Source: CAYSFW01 sp964620675
Lineage (GTDB): Bacteria; Pseudomonadota; Gammaproteobacteria; UWMA-0217
Length of the DNA: 64,000 nucleotides
Direction of reading: 5' to 3'
Assembly: GCA_964620675.1 (NCBI GenBank)
Contig: CAZUJU010000002.1
Span: 1 to 64,000 of the forward strand
The translations under genes and the position numbers were made by a program. Below the pieces are notes generated by a model that saw only the letters and a list, made by a program, of their open reading frames with translations, ran no database searches and was not told the DNA's origin. Of this stretch, positions 44,475 through 53,901 are shown piece after piece (position 1 is the stretch's first letter; every line of letters starts with the position of its first letter).

Positions 44475-47400
44475 GGACCTGCTCCCGCTGAATCGGCAAA
44501 GTGAAGCTGAACGTCGCACCGCCGCCACGGCGATTTTTGCCCGTCAGCGTTCCGGCGTGGGTTTCGATGATCGACCGACTGATAGAGAGCCCCATCCCCA
44601 TCCCTTGCGCCTTGGTGGTACAAAACGGCTTGAAAATATCCAACGCCTCGGTATCGGGCAACCCTGGGCCGTTGTCGTCGATGCCGACGTTCAAGGTGTC
44701 CGGTTTGGCCAAGCGACTGCGCACGGTGATCACGGGTTTTTCGGTTTGCGCGCTTGTGGCTGCCTCGACCGCATTGCGCAGGAGATTGATCATCACCTGC
44801 TCGATCTGAACCCGGTTCGCCAACAATGGCGGTAGTCGCCCGTCCAATTTCTGCACGATCCGAATGCTGCCCTCCTCGGCGGCCGCCTTGATCAGCCCCA
44901 CGGCGCTTCGGATAACCTCATTGATATCGATCGCGATGTATTCAACGTCCTCGTGGCGTATGAAGCGCTTCATCTGATTGACGATCTCGCCGGCGCGCCG
45001 GGCCTGAATACTCGCCATGCGCAGCACCCCCATCACCTCCGCCCGGTCACAATTGTCCGCCTGGAGTCGCCGTTCGCAACCACTGAGGTAGTTACTGATC
45101 GCCGACAGCGGTTGATTGAGTTCGTGGGTCAAACCGGACGCCATTTCGCCCAAGGTATTCAACCGCATCAACTGCGCCAGTTCGTTCTGGCGCTGCAGGA
45201 GCGACTGCTGGGCGTCGATACGGTCGGTCTGATCAACGACGATCGATAGCATGTGCGCCGCATCACTTTCGCTACCCGGCAGCAACGCGCTACTCACCTC
45301 GAGCCAGCGCGGGGTGCCGCGCAAGGTCCGCACCTCGATCAAGGTGCGCGAAGTTTGATTTTCCTGCAGGTGCTCGCGACACGTCCGCAGGGTTTCATCT
45401 TGACCCTGGGCGAGGAAATCGTCCAGACGCTTACCGATCAACTGGCGCTCGCTATCCGCCTCCATGATGCCGAGACCGGCCGGATTGACCTCAAGAATGG
45501 TGCCATCGCTGCGGCACAGATTCACCCATGCAGGTTCGGAACTGATGATCGCGCGCAACCGGCGTTGTTGCTCTTCGAGGCGCTGCTCGGTCTTTTTTCG
45601 TACCGCGATCTCCTCACTGAGACGCTGATTGGTCTTTTTCAGTTTCTCGTTGGTAACCTCAACTTCGTGGCTTTTGACGCCAAGCTCCTCATTGACGGTA
45701 CGTAACTCCTCATTCGTCGACTGGAGTTCTTCATTGGCGGTTTGGAGTTCCTCGGTGGAGGTGAACAACTCCTCATTGGTCGACTGCGCTTCTTCGTAGG
45801 TGGACTGAAGTTCTTCGTTGGCGGTCTCGAGTTCCTCGATCGTCGTCTGTAGGCTTTCGCGCGTTTCGCGCAGTTGGTCCTCCAACTCGCGGATTCGCCG
45901 CGCATCGACGACCGAGGCCGCGTCCGCGACCGTTTGCTCCTCGATCGCTCCACGCTCGAACACCAGCACGAATTTTTCGCTCGCCGAGGCGGTCTTGCCG
46001 AGATAGAGCGCGGCCATGGTGACTTCCATGAAGTTCTTCTCGTCGAGCCCGATCCGAAAGCGTCGGCTGCGCACCGCATCGCCCTCGCGCCGCGCGCGAT
46101 AGAGTAGCCCCCGCAAGTCGTGGCGGAACTCATTGCGCACCAGGTCCAGCACATTGAGCGCCGCGCGCCCTTCCGGCAGCTTGAGATAGGTGCTGACGTC
46201 GCCGCGCACATAAGTGACATCGAGTCGATCGTCGAGCATGACGCAAGCGGGCCGGTAGAGATCGAGGATCGACTGCTTGAGCACATCGTAAGGCGTCACC
46301 TTTTTTTCCGCGCCGGGCAGGTAATGCCCCTCGACCGGGTGCCGTTCCCCGCGCGCGGCGGTGAGATGGGGCAAATGGGCCTTGACGTCGCCATTGCGCT
46401 GATAGATCCGCGAGGCGCGTAACAGGGGCAAAAACAAGCGCTCGGCGGCGCCAGTGGTTTCCGACTTGCCGAGAAACAGCACGCCGTTGGTTTCTAGCGC
46501 GTAGTGAAAGGCCTGCAGGATCCGTTTTTGCAACGCGATGTTGAAGTAGATCAACACATTGCGGCACGAGATCATATCCAGATGCGAGAATGGCGGATCC
46601 TTCACCAGATCGTGGCGCGCGAACAAAATCATGTCGCGAATCGCCGGTACCAGCTTGTAGGTGTCGTTCTGCCGCGTGAAATAGTCGTTCAAGAGCTTTT
46701 TCGGGATTGCCGATACTGCGGCCTTCGGATAAACCCCCTGGCGCGCCACCGCCAGCGCGTCCTCATCCAGGTCGGACGCGAAAACATGAATGTTATAGCG
46801 ACTGATGCGCTTTCCGAGGTGTTCCGAGAGCAGCATCGCAATCGAATAGGCCTCCTCGCCGGTCGCGCAGCCCGGGATCCAGATGCGCACATCCTCCTTG
46901 CCGCCGTCGTCGGCGACGATCTTGTGCACGATACTTGCGAGGTCACGAAAGGCCTCGGCATCGCGGAAAAAATCGGTCACCGAAATCAGCAAGTCCTTAT
47001 GCAATTCGTAACGTTCGGCGGGATTTTGCTCCAGCAGCGCAATGTATTCGTCCGGCGTATGCAATTTGTTGACCGCCATCCGCCGCTCGATCCTGCGCCG
47101 CACCGTGCTTTGTTTGTAGTTACGAAAATCACCGCCGGTCTGGTCCATCACCAGACGCAAGATCTTGTTGAGATTGTCGGGCGGACGCTCATCACCTTCG
47201 ACCGCCGGAATGACGCGTGGATAGCGGATCAGCTCCGGCAACTGCGCGCCGACCTTTTCCGGCGCCAGGATCAGATCCACGTGCCCGGTTCCAATCGCCG
47301 CGTGTGGCATGCCGGAGAACTTCGCAGTGGCCTCTTCCTGCGCGATGGTGATACCGCCCTCGGCCTTGATCGCGCGCATCCCGTGCGCGCCATCCATTCC

Positions 47401-47871
47401 GGTGCCCGAGAGAATAATCCCGACCACGCGCTCGCCCTGGTGCTTTGCCAGCGACGCGAAGAAGCGGTCGATCGACGGCTTGGGACCGATGCTCGTCGCC
47501 GGCACGAGAATGATGCGGTTGTGCTCGATCATCGCGTCCATTCCGGGCGGAATGATATGAATGACGCCGCTTTTAAGCGTTTGCCCATGCCTGAGTTCAA
47601 GTACCGGCATGTGGGCCTCACGCTCCAGGATCGGCCCAAGCATGCTGCTGTGCTTGGGATCCATATGTTGCGCCAGGACATAGGTCAGATCCGGCTGGAT
47701 CGGCAAGGTCGGCACCAACGCGCGCAATGCCTCCAGGCCGCCCGCGGAAGAGCCGATTCCGACAATCACCATGTCGTGGGGCCGTCCCGGCGCTGCGCCA
47801 TCTGCGTGAACGGACGCGGCAACCTGTTCCGTGGGATCGTGCTCATCCGCCGTGTCTAGGTGTTCAGTCAT
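44467..47871 (-). CDS. CheB-CheR-PAS hybrid sensor histidine kinase
   Basis: A 1134-residue soluble protein when started at ATG 47871 (a TTG twelve codons upstream at 47907 is also possible; neither has a good ribosome site). Domains in order: CheB methylesterase (about 33-225, IVGIGSSAGG and LAQHMDP and GTGMDGAHG), CheR methyltransferase (about 240-480, with SVTDFFRD and ATGEEAYSIAM), a PAS-like region, a long coiled coil of repeated E-E-L-x-T/S-x-N-E-E-L units (about 640-740), a PAS domain, and a kinase with GLTHELNQPLSAIS (H-box) and DNGPGLP and GMGMGLSISRS. It pairs with the FixJ-like regulator. Confidence 0.92.
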   Translation of the reverse strand: MTEHLDTADEHDPTEQVAASVHADGAAPGRPHDMVIVGIGSSAGGLEALRALVPTLPIQPDLTYVLAQHMDPKHSSMLGPILEREAHMPVLELRHGQTLKSGVIHIIPPGMDAMIEHNRIILVPATSIGPKPSIDRFFASLAKHQGERVVGIILSGTGMDGAHGMRAIKAEGGITIAQEEATAKFSGMPHAAIGTGHVDLILAPEKVGAQLPELIRYPRVIPAVEGDERPPDNLNKILRLVMDQTGGDFRNYKQSTVRRRIERRMAVNKLHTPDEYIALLEQNPAERYELHKDLLISVTDFFRDAEAFRDLASIVHKIVADDGGKEDVRIWIPGCATGEEAYSIAMLLSEHLGKRISRYNIHVFASDLDEDALAVARQGVYPKAAVSAIPKKLLNDYFTRQNDTYKLVPAIRDMILFARHDLVKDPPFSHLDMISCRNVLIYFNIALQKRILQAFHYALETNGVLFLGKSETTGAAERLFLPLLRASRIYQRNGDVKAHLPHLTAARGERHPVEGHYLPGAEKKVTPYDVLKQSILDLYRPACVMLDDRLDVTYVRGDVSTYLKLPEGRAALNVLDLVRNEFRHDLRGLLYRARREGDAVRSRRFRIGLDEKNFMEVTMAALYLGKTASASEKFVLVFERGAIEEQTVADAASVVDARRIRELEDQLRETRESLQTTIEELETANEELQSTYEEAQSTNEELFTSTEELQTANEELQSTNEELRTVNEELGVKSHEVEVTNEKLKKTNQRLSEEIAVRKKTEQRLEEQQRRLRAIISSEPAWVNLCRSDGTILEVNPAGLGIMEADSERQLIGKRLDDFLAQGQDETLRTCREHLQENQTSRTLIEVRTLRGTPRWLEVSSALLPGSESDAAHMLSIVVDQTDRIDAQQSLLQRQNELAQLMRLNTLGEMASGLTHELNQPLSAISNYLSGCERRLQADNCDRAEVMGVLRMASIQARRAGEIVNQMKRFIRHEDVEYIAIDINEVIRSAVGLIKAAAEEGSIRIVQKLDGRLPPLLANRVQIEQVMINLLRNAVEAATSAQTEKPVITVRSRLAKPDTLNVGIDDNGPGLPDTEALDIFKPFCTTKAQGMGMGLSISRSIIETHAGTLTGKNRRGGGATFSFTLPIQREQVHV

Positions 47872-48215
47872 GGTGGCATTCAGAGTGTTGAGTGCGGTTG
47901 ACGCCAATAACTAAGAAAGCGTTCAAGGAGAATAAATCCCGATCCGCGCCGTTATCGAGCCCGAGTTGCCGCGCGACTACCTAGGGTAAACCCCGGGCTG
48001 GGTGCGGGATCGACCGAAATCACAAGCTTACGTCAGTGTGTCAATCTTTGCCATGAACACGGATGTGCAACAGAGCGCGTCGTGGGGTAACGATATCTAA
48101 TAGGAGGCTGGAGGATTCCTAGCAAGGCGTCCCTCGGTTCGAGAGAGGATACGCGTCAAGTCGAGTCACTCCGAATGAGCGGTACCAAAATAAAAACCAA
48201 CCAACACGCAGTCAG
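47872..48215. other. Intergenic region upstream of the kinase and the 56-aa gene
   Basis: About 340 bases with promoters for two divergent genes expected. A partly symmetrical motif around 47980 (CTAGGGTAAACCCCGGG) could be an operator but is not conserved elsewhere in the window. No gene is supported. Confidence 0.4.
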
Positions 48216-48386
48216 ATGAAAAAGACACCTTCATTTGCACCGGAATATCCCCGCTGGAAAGGCTCCATCGGTTTTTCGACCCCGAAACAGGTCAGCGAAC
48301 CGCTGCGACTTCTGAATCGCATCTTGATTGGTGGCGCAGTCATCGCCACGATTGTATTGGTCGGTACGCGGCTAACCGCAATCTAG
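48216..48386 (+). CDS. Small single-helix membrane protein (56 aa)
   Basis: A 56-residue frame (beginning MKKTPSFAPEY) with a soluble first half (PRWKGSIGFSTPKQ) and a C-terminal transmembrane helix, ILIGGAVIATIVLVGTRL. There is no strong ribosome site (only AGTCAG-like sequence upstream), but the composition is protein-like and a perfect hairpin follows the stop by six bases, as expected after a real gene. Family not recognised. Confidence 0.5.
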   Translation: MKKTPSFAPEYPRWKGSIGFSTPKQVSEPLRLLNRILIGGAVIATIVLVGTRLTAI

Positions 48387-48392
48387 CGCGAG

Positions 48393-48420
48393 CGTAGCGC
48401 GCGTCTTTACGCGCGCTACG
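48393..48420. terminator. Perfect 12-bp hairpin between convergent genes
   Basis: CGTAGCGCGCGT (48393-48404) and ACGCGCGCTACG (48409-48420) pair fully around CTTT. It lies between the 56-aa gene and sufE, whose stops face each other, so it can serve both directions. There is no T-run. Confidence 0.65.
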
Positions 48421-48435
48421 AATGAAAGGCCTAAG

Positions 48436-48852
48436 CTAAGCGGCGAGCGCTGCCGCCTGCTGCTTCATCAACCGCTCGATCGCAAAAACGCCGACATGGC
48501 GGTTCGGGCTGAGATGTTCGGCCAATTGAATGCGCTCGAATAACGTATCGATATCCAGTTTAGCGATGTCGTCGGCATCACGACCGCTGAGTAGATCGAC
48601 CAAGAGCGCGACGACGCCTTTGATGATCGCGGTATCACAATCGCCATAGAATTTGATCCGTTCTGGATTGCTTTGGTCACGATACGCGAAAACCCAAACC
48701 TTGCTCATGCACGCCTTGACGCGTGTTTCTTCGGTTTTTTCGGCCTCGGGCATCGGCGCCAGACGTTCACCCAGTTCGATCAGGTATTGGTACCGCTCGT
48801 CCCAGTCACCGAACAACTCGAAGTCGTCGATGATGTCATCAATTTCCGTCAT
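48436..48852 (-). CDS. sufE: Cysteine desulfuration protein SufE
   Basis: A 138-residue sulfur-transfer protein. The acceptor cysteine is Cys48 in TRVKACMSKVWV, the site that takes persulfide from a cysteine desulfurase. Family positions such as FYGDCDTAIIKGVVALLV are clear. Its normal partner SufS is not encoded in this operon. The ATG at 48852 was chosen because upstream residues belong to the end of the sufA frame region; it follows sufA by 40 bp. Confidence 0.92.
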   Translation of the reverse strand: MTEIDDIIDDFELFGDWDERYQYLIELGERLAPMPEAEKTEETRVKACMSKVWVFAYRDQSNPERIKFYGDCDTAIIKGVVALLVDLLSGRDADDIAKLDIDTLFERIQLAEHLSPNRHVGVFAIERLMKQQAAALAA

Positions 48853-48892
48853 CCCTGTCACCCAAGCCGGGATATCGTTGCAGCGTCTCGCA

Positions 48893-49219
48893 TTAAACGC
48901 TGAATGATTCGCCGCAACCGCACTGGTTTTTGACATTGGGGTTGTTGAACTCAAATCCGGCATTCAGCGCGTTGGTGCGTACATAGTCGATTTCCATCCC
49001 GGTAATCCGCGCGAGACTCGCGGGATCAACAATGACCTTGACGCCATACGCTTCGAATACCTGGTCGTTTTCGGCCAGGTCATCGGCGTAATCCACCGTG
49101 TAGGCGTAGCCTGAACATCCGCTTTTTTTCGTGCCCACGCGCAGACCGAGCCCGTGACCGCGCTTCTCCAGCATGCGCCGCACGTGATCAGCCGCTGTGA
49201 CAGTAAGTGTTACCGACAT
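48893..49219 (-). CDS. sufA: A-type Fe-S carrier SufA/ErpA-like
   Basis: A 108-residue A-type protein. The three cluster cysteines are Cys35 (KKSGCSGYAY) and Cys100/Cys102 (NQCGCGESF), so it can bind and pass Fe-S clusters, unlike the cysteine-free DsrR in this window. The ATG at 49219 gives standard family length. It lies in the suf operon between sufT and sufE. Confidence 0.9.
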   Translation of the reverse strand: MSVTLTVTAADHVRRMLEKRGHGLGLRVGTKKSGCSGYAYTVDYADDLAENDQVFEAYGVKVIVDPASLARITGMEIDYVRTNALNAGFEFNNPNVKNQCGCGESFSV

Positions 49220-49287
49220 GTCTTTCGCCTCTCTAGATTGCTGCCCAGCCCTGGTTACGGGCGGTTTCCCAACAATTCGATGCCCAC

Positions 49288-49692
49288 TCAAAGTAAACCC
49301 ACTTCAAGCTTGGCCTCATCCGTCATGCGATCCATCGTCCACGGCGGGTCCCAGACCAATTGAACCTTCACCGCAGTGACCCCATCCACCAGCCGAATCG
49401 CCTTTTCGACCATCACCGGCATCAACTCGGCGACCGGGCAAGCCGGTGCGGTCAAGGTCATGTCGACATCGACATCGCCATCATCGGTGACGTCCAGACG
49501 ATAGATCAGGCCGAGATCATACACATTCACCGGAATCTCGGGATCATAAACCGTACGCAATGCACTCAGCACGCGCTCCGGTAGTGAATCTTGCGCCGGC
49601 ATATCGGCCAGGTCGCTCGAATCGTCGATGCCGGCTGCCTCCGTCAGCGCCGACGCTGCGGGTTGCGTAAATCGAGCCAAACGAAACAGCAT
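49288..49692 (-). CDS. sufT: SUF assembly protein SufT (DUF59/MIP18)
   Basis: A 134-residue protein whose C-terminal 90 residues are a MIP18 (DUF59) domain: LRTVYDPEIPVNVYDLGLIYRLDV, then LTAPACPVAELMP with the conserved cysteine. SufT supports Fe-S cluster maturation in many bacteria. The N-terminal 40 residues are variable. It lies 29 bases after sufD; in many genomes sufS sits at this spot, but there is no room for it here. Confidence 0.9.
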   Translation of the reverse strand: MLFRLARFTQPAASALTEAAGIDDSSDLADMPAQDSLPERVLSALRTVYDPEIPVNVYDLGLIYRLDVTDDGDVDVDMTLTAPACPVAELMPVMVEKAIRLVDGVTAVKVQLVWDPPWTMDRMTDEAKLEVGLL

Positions 49693-49721
49693 GTGCTCAC
49701 CTCATTGACTGAACAAAGGGA

Positions 49722-51056
49722 TCAGGCCGCGACCGATTCGCCACCAACCTGTCCCAAGCGGGTTTTCACAATGTCCTCGGCATGTTCGCGCAATGCCGGC
49801 AACTCCAATGTATCGAGGATCTCGCCAGCGAATCCCAGGCAGAGCAACTGCCGCGCTTCGGATTCAGGTATTCCGCGCGAACGCAAATAAAACACCATCT
49901 GCTCGTCGAGTTGCCCTACCGTCGTGCCGTGACTGCACTTGACGTCATCGGCCAGAATCTCCAGCCACGGCTTGGTATCGACTTCGCCGTTGCGCGAGAG
50001 CAGGAGATTATCGTTTGAGAGTTGGGCATCGGTCTGTTGCGCATCCTTGGCGACGAAAATCCGTCCGTCGAACACCGCGCGCCCACGACCGTGGACGATG
50101 CCGCGAAAGCGCTCCTTACTGGTGCAACCGGGCACGCCATGCGTCACATTGATATGAAAGTCGGTCAACTGCTTGTCACCGGTCAGATAGACGCCGTTCA
50201 GATCACAGTTAGCACCACTGCCCGCGAAGGCGACGTTGATGTCAGTCCGTGACCACTGCGCGCCCGCCGCGAAATTCACCGCGCGATAGTCACTGTTGGC
50301 GCCTTGCGTGAGGTAGATGCTTGCGACATGAAAGCCTTGCGCACCCTCTTCCTGCATCCGCGTGTGGAGCAACGAAGCGCCTGTGCCGAGTTCGATTTCC
50401 AGCACCACGTTATTGCAGTAGCTCGGATCGTCGAGGCTTACGTAGCGCTCGACGATACTCGCGTGGCCCCCGTCTTCGATCTCGATGACGTGACGCGATT
50501 GCGCCACATGTGGCGCTTCGCCGGCGACGGACAAATGGATGATCTCCAGCGGCAAGCTGAGCAGCACGCCCGCTTTCAGGTGGAGCAGCAATCCGTCCTG
50601 CCACCCGGCAGTATTGAGCGCGGTAAACAGCGGTCCCGAATCGGCGGACGCTTGCAGCAAGCGCGCGCGGGCCAAAGGATATCCCGCGTCACCCAAGGTC
50701 TTGAGGCTACCCAGGGTTACGCCATCCGGTAACCCATCGAACCGGGAGAGCGCTGGCATGAACCGCCCGTTGATCAACACCAGACGGACCGAATCATCGC
50801 CCAGTAACGCTAAGCGTTCGATGACCGCCGGCGCCACCGCCGGCACTTCGGTAACCGGCGCAAAGCCCTGTCGCAGGAGCGGCTCGATGCTGGTGTACCG
50901 CCACGCCTCGGATTTCTGGTTCGGCAATGGCAGCGTTTCCGTGTGCGCCTGGGCGCTGCCGCGGGATGCCAACAACCAGTCCGGCGCGTCGCCCGCGGCG
51001 AGCGCCGCGGCCGCCCACCCCGCCAAATCTTGGAGACCCTGTACCGCCGTGCTCAT
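49722..51056 (-). CDS. sufD: Fe-S scaffold subunit SufD
   Basis: A 444-residue protein with the right-handed beta-helix core of SufB/SufD (about residues 160-410) and a motif-like end IPESEARQLLCLGFAGEILD. SufD pairs with SufB and the SufC ATPase in the SufBC2D scaffold. The start ATG overlaps the sufC stop (ATGA). Confidence 0.92.
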   Translation of the reverse strand: MSTAVQGLQDLAGWAAAALAAGDAPDWLLASRGSAQAHTETLPLPNQKSEAWRYTSIEPLLRQGFAPVTEVPAVAPAVIERLALLGDDSVRLVLINGRFMPALSRFDGLPDGVTLGSLKTLGDAGYPLARARLLQASADSGPLFTALNTAGWQDGLLLHLKAGVLLSLPLEIIHLSVAGEAPHVAQSRHVIEIEDGGHASIVERYVSLDDPSYCNNVVLEIELGTGASLLHTRMQEEGAQGFHVASIYLTQGANSDYRAVNFAAGAQWSRTDINVAFAGSGANCDLNGVYLTGDKQLTDFHINVTHGVPGCTSKERFRGIVHGRGRAVFDGRIFVAKDAQQTDAQLSNDNLLLSRNGEVDTKPWLEILADDVKCSHGTTVGQLDEQMVFYLRSRGIPESEARQLLCLGFAGEILDTLELPALREHAEDIVKTRLGQVGGESVAA

Positions 51057-51805
51057 GCCGCGGCCTCGTCAAGAATCCATGCGTATCCACGCGCTTCGAG
51101 TTCGAGCGCCAGTTGTTTGTCGCCGGAGCGAATGATCCGACCCTGCGCGAGCACGTGCACATAGTCCGGCTGAATGTAGTCGAGCAAGCGCTGATAATGC
51201 GTCACCAGAATGATCGATCGTTCGGGGCTGCGCAGTGCGTTCACCCCGTCTGCCACGACCTTGAGCGCATCGATGTCAAGCCCCGAATCGGTTTCATCGA
51301 GGATCGCCAATTTCGGTTCAAGCAACGCCATTTGAAAGATTTCGTTGCGCTTTTTCTCACCGCCGGAAAATCCTGCATTGACGGCGCGCTTCAACAAATC
51401 CTGATTGAGGTGTAGCAGCTTAAGCTTGTCCTTGATCAGCCGCATAAAGGCCACCGAGTCGAGTTCGGTCTCGCCCCGCGCCTTGCGAATCGAATTCAGG
51501 GCGGCCTTCAGGAAGTACGAATTATTCACCCCCGGAAGCTCCACCGGATACTGGAATCCTAGGAAAACGCCCTTGTGCGCACGGACTTCGGGTTCGAGCG
51601 CCAACAAGTCCTCACCTTCGTAAAGCACCTCGCCCGCCATCACCTCGTAGCCATCGCGGCCCGACAGCACATGTGCGAGGGTACTCTTTCCCGAGCCGTT
51701 CGGGCCCATGATGGCGTGCACCTCACCCGCGCCCACGCTCAGATTGATCCCGTGCAGGATCTCCTTGCCGTCGATACCCGCTTTAAGATTCCTGATTTCC
51801 AGCAT
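51053..51805 (-). CDS. sufC: SUF system ATPase SufC
   Basis: A 250-residue ABC-type ATPase. Walker A is GPNGSGKST, the signature segment FSGGEKKRNEI, Walker B LAILDETDSGLD, and the H-switch ILVTHYQRLL. SufC drives cluster building on the SufBD scaffold. It follows sufB by about 70 bp and overlaps sufD. Confidence 0.95.
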   Translation of the reverse strand: MLEIRNLKAGIDGKEILHGINLSVGAGEVHAIMGPNGSGKSTLAHVLSGRDGYEVMAGEVLYEGEDLLALEPEVRAHKGVFLGFQYPVELPGVNNSYFLKAALNSIRKARGETELDSVAFMRLIKDKLKLLHLNQDLLKRAVNAGFSGGEKKRNEIFQMALLEPKLAILDETDSGLDIDALKVVADGVNALRSPERSIILVTHYQRLLDYIQPDYVHVLAQGRIIRSGDKQLALELEARGYAWILDEAAA

Positions 51806-51874
51806 TTCTCAAAACCTCACATAATGACATTCGCACCGGGTTTGCCGCAGCGCGGCACGCCTGGCGATAACGAT

Positions 51875-53323
<1,449 letters not shown>

Positions 53324-53342
53324 TCATTGATCCCCGTCGGTT

Positions 53343-53367
53343 ATACCCGAGCAAATTACTTGGGTAT
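53343..53367 (-). promoter_or_regulatory. IscR type 1-like operator before sufB
   Basis: A 25-base near-palindrome with ATACCC and GGGTAT arms. It matches the IscR type 1 consensus (ATASYYGACTRWWWYAGTCRRSTAT) at 21 of 25 positions. It begins right next to the -10 hexamer and covers the expected transcription start, where a bound repressor would block the polymerase. It lies 20 bases upstream of the sufB ATG. No iscR or sufR gene is in the window; the regulator is presumably elsewhere. Confidence 0.7.
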
Positions 53368-53396
53368 TGTATACTGAAGCGCCTTCCCGTTTTCAA
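53368..53396 (-). promoter_or_regulatory. Sigma70-type promoter of the suf operon
   Basis: On the minus strand, TTGAAA (53391-53396) and TATACA (53368-53373) are spaced by exactly 17 bases, close to consensus at both hexamers. It directs transcription into sufB and abuts the IscR-like operator. Confidence 0.7.
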
Positions 53397-53620
53397 CGCC
53401 GCTGCCCGCGTGGTTTATCTCAGCCCCTGCGGTAGGCTTCGATTTGCGCAGGAAATCACGGCGTTACGCCTGCGCAAGGAACCTCGCCAGGGCCGCGGAA
53501 ACGCTTAAGTGACCTTGTAATCGCTAGGCTTTTACCAAGGATACATCCGTTGCGGACGCGGTGAAACCGTAGGTTGGAGCGCCCCGCCTGGCATCGTGCG
53601 CAGGACCGCTGGCGACGAAA

Positions 53621-53893
53621 TCAGCGCAGATCTGCTACGTCGCCGGCGCGCTCGACCGCCGGATGCACGGGCGGTAGCTGTAGGTAAAACCCTTGGGCAT
53701 TGAGGCTGCGTATCACATCGGCGGCGTTCGCGCGGGCGAGGGTGCGTTGCGGATGCAGATCGAACGCCAACACGAATTCAGGGGTGCCGAACATCTGCCG
53801 CAGCGGTTCAGGCACGGCGTCAAAATCGTCGGCGCGCGGCAGATAGAGGTAGGTCTCGGCGCGACGCGGACTGCGGTAGACGTGGCAACGCAT
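53621..53893 (-). CDS. YcgL domain protein
   Basis: A 90-residue protein of the YcgL (DUF709) family: it opens CHVYRSPRRAETYLYLPRADDF and closes with GFYLQLPPVHP, as in E. coli YcgL. Function is not firmly known. The ATG at 53893 is chosen over a GTG at 53905 because GAGGAG is better placed and the family starts here. It follows speA almost directly, so the two are likely co-transcribed. Confidence 0.88.
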   Translation of the reverse strand: MRCHVYRSPRRAETYLYLPRADDFDAVPEPLRQMFGTPEFVLAFDLHPQRTLARANAADVIRSLNAQGFYLQLPPVHPAVERAGDVADLR

Positions 53894-53901
53894 GCGCGTA
53901 A

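Noticed and set aside
46504..47859. 451-codon plus-strand frame opposite the CheB-CheR-kinase gene
   Set aside because: The minus-strand gene carries clear catalytic motifs throughout, while this frame has none.
47975..48000. Partly symmetrical motif as a FixJ-type operator
   Set aside because: Only one copy is visible and no consensus is available to test it.
53397..53620. tRNA or small RNA upstream of suf
   Set aside because: No cloverleaf could be folded by eye and no terminator follows.
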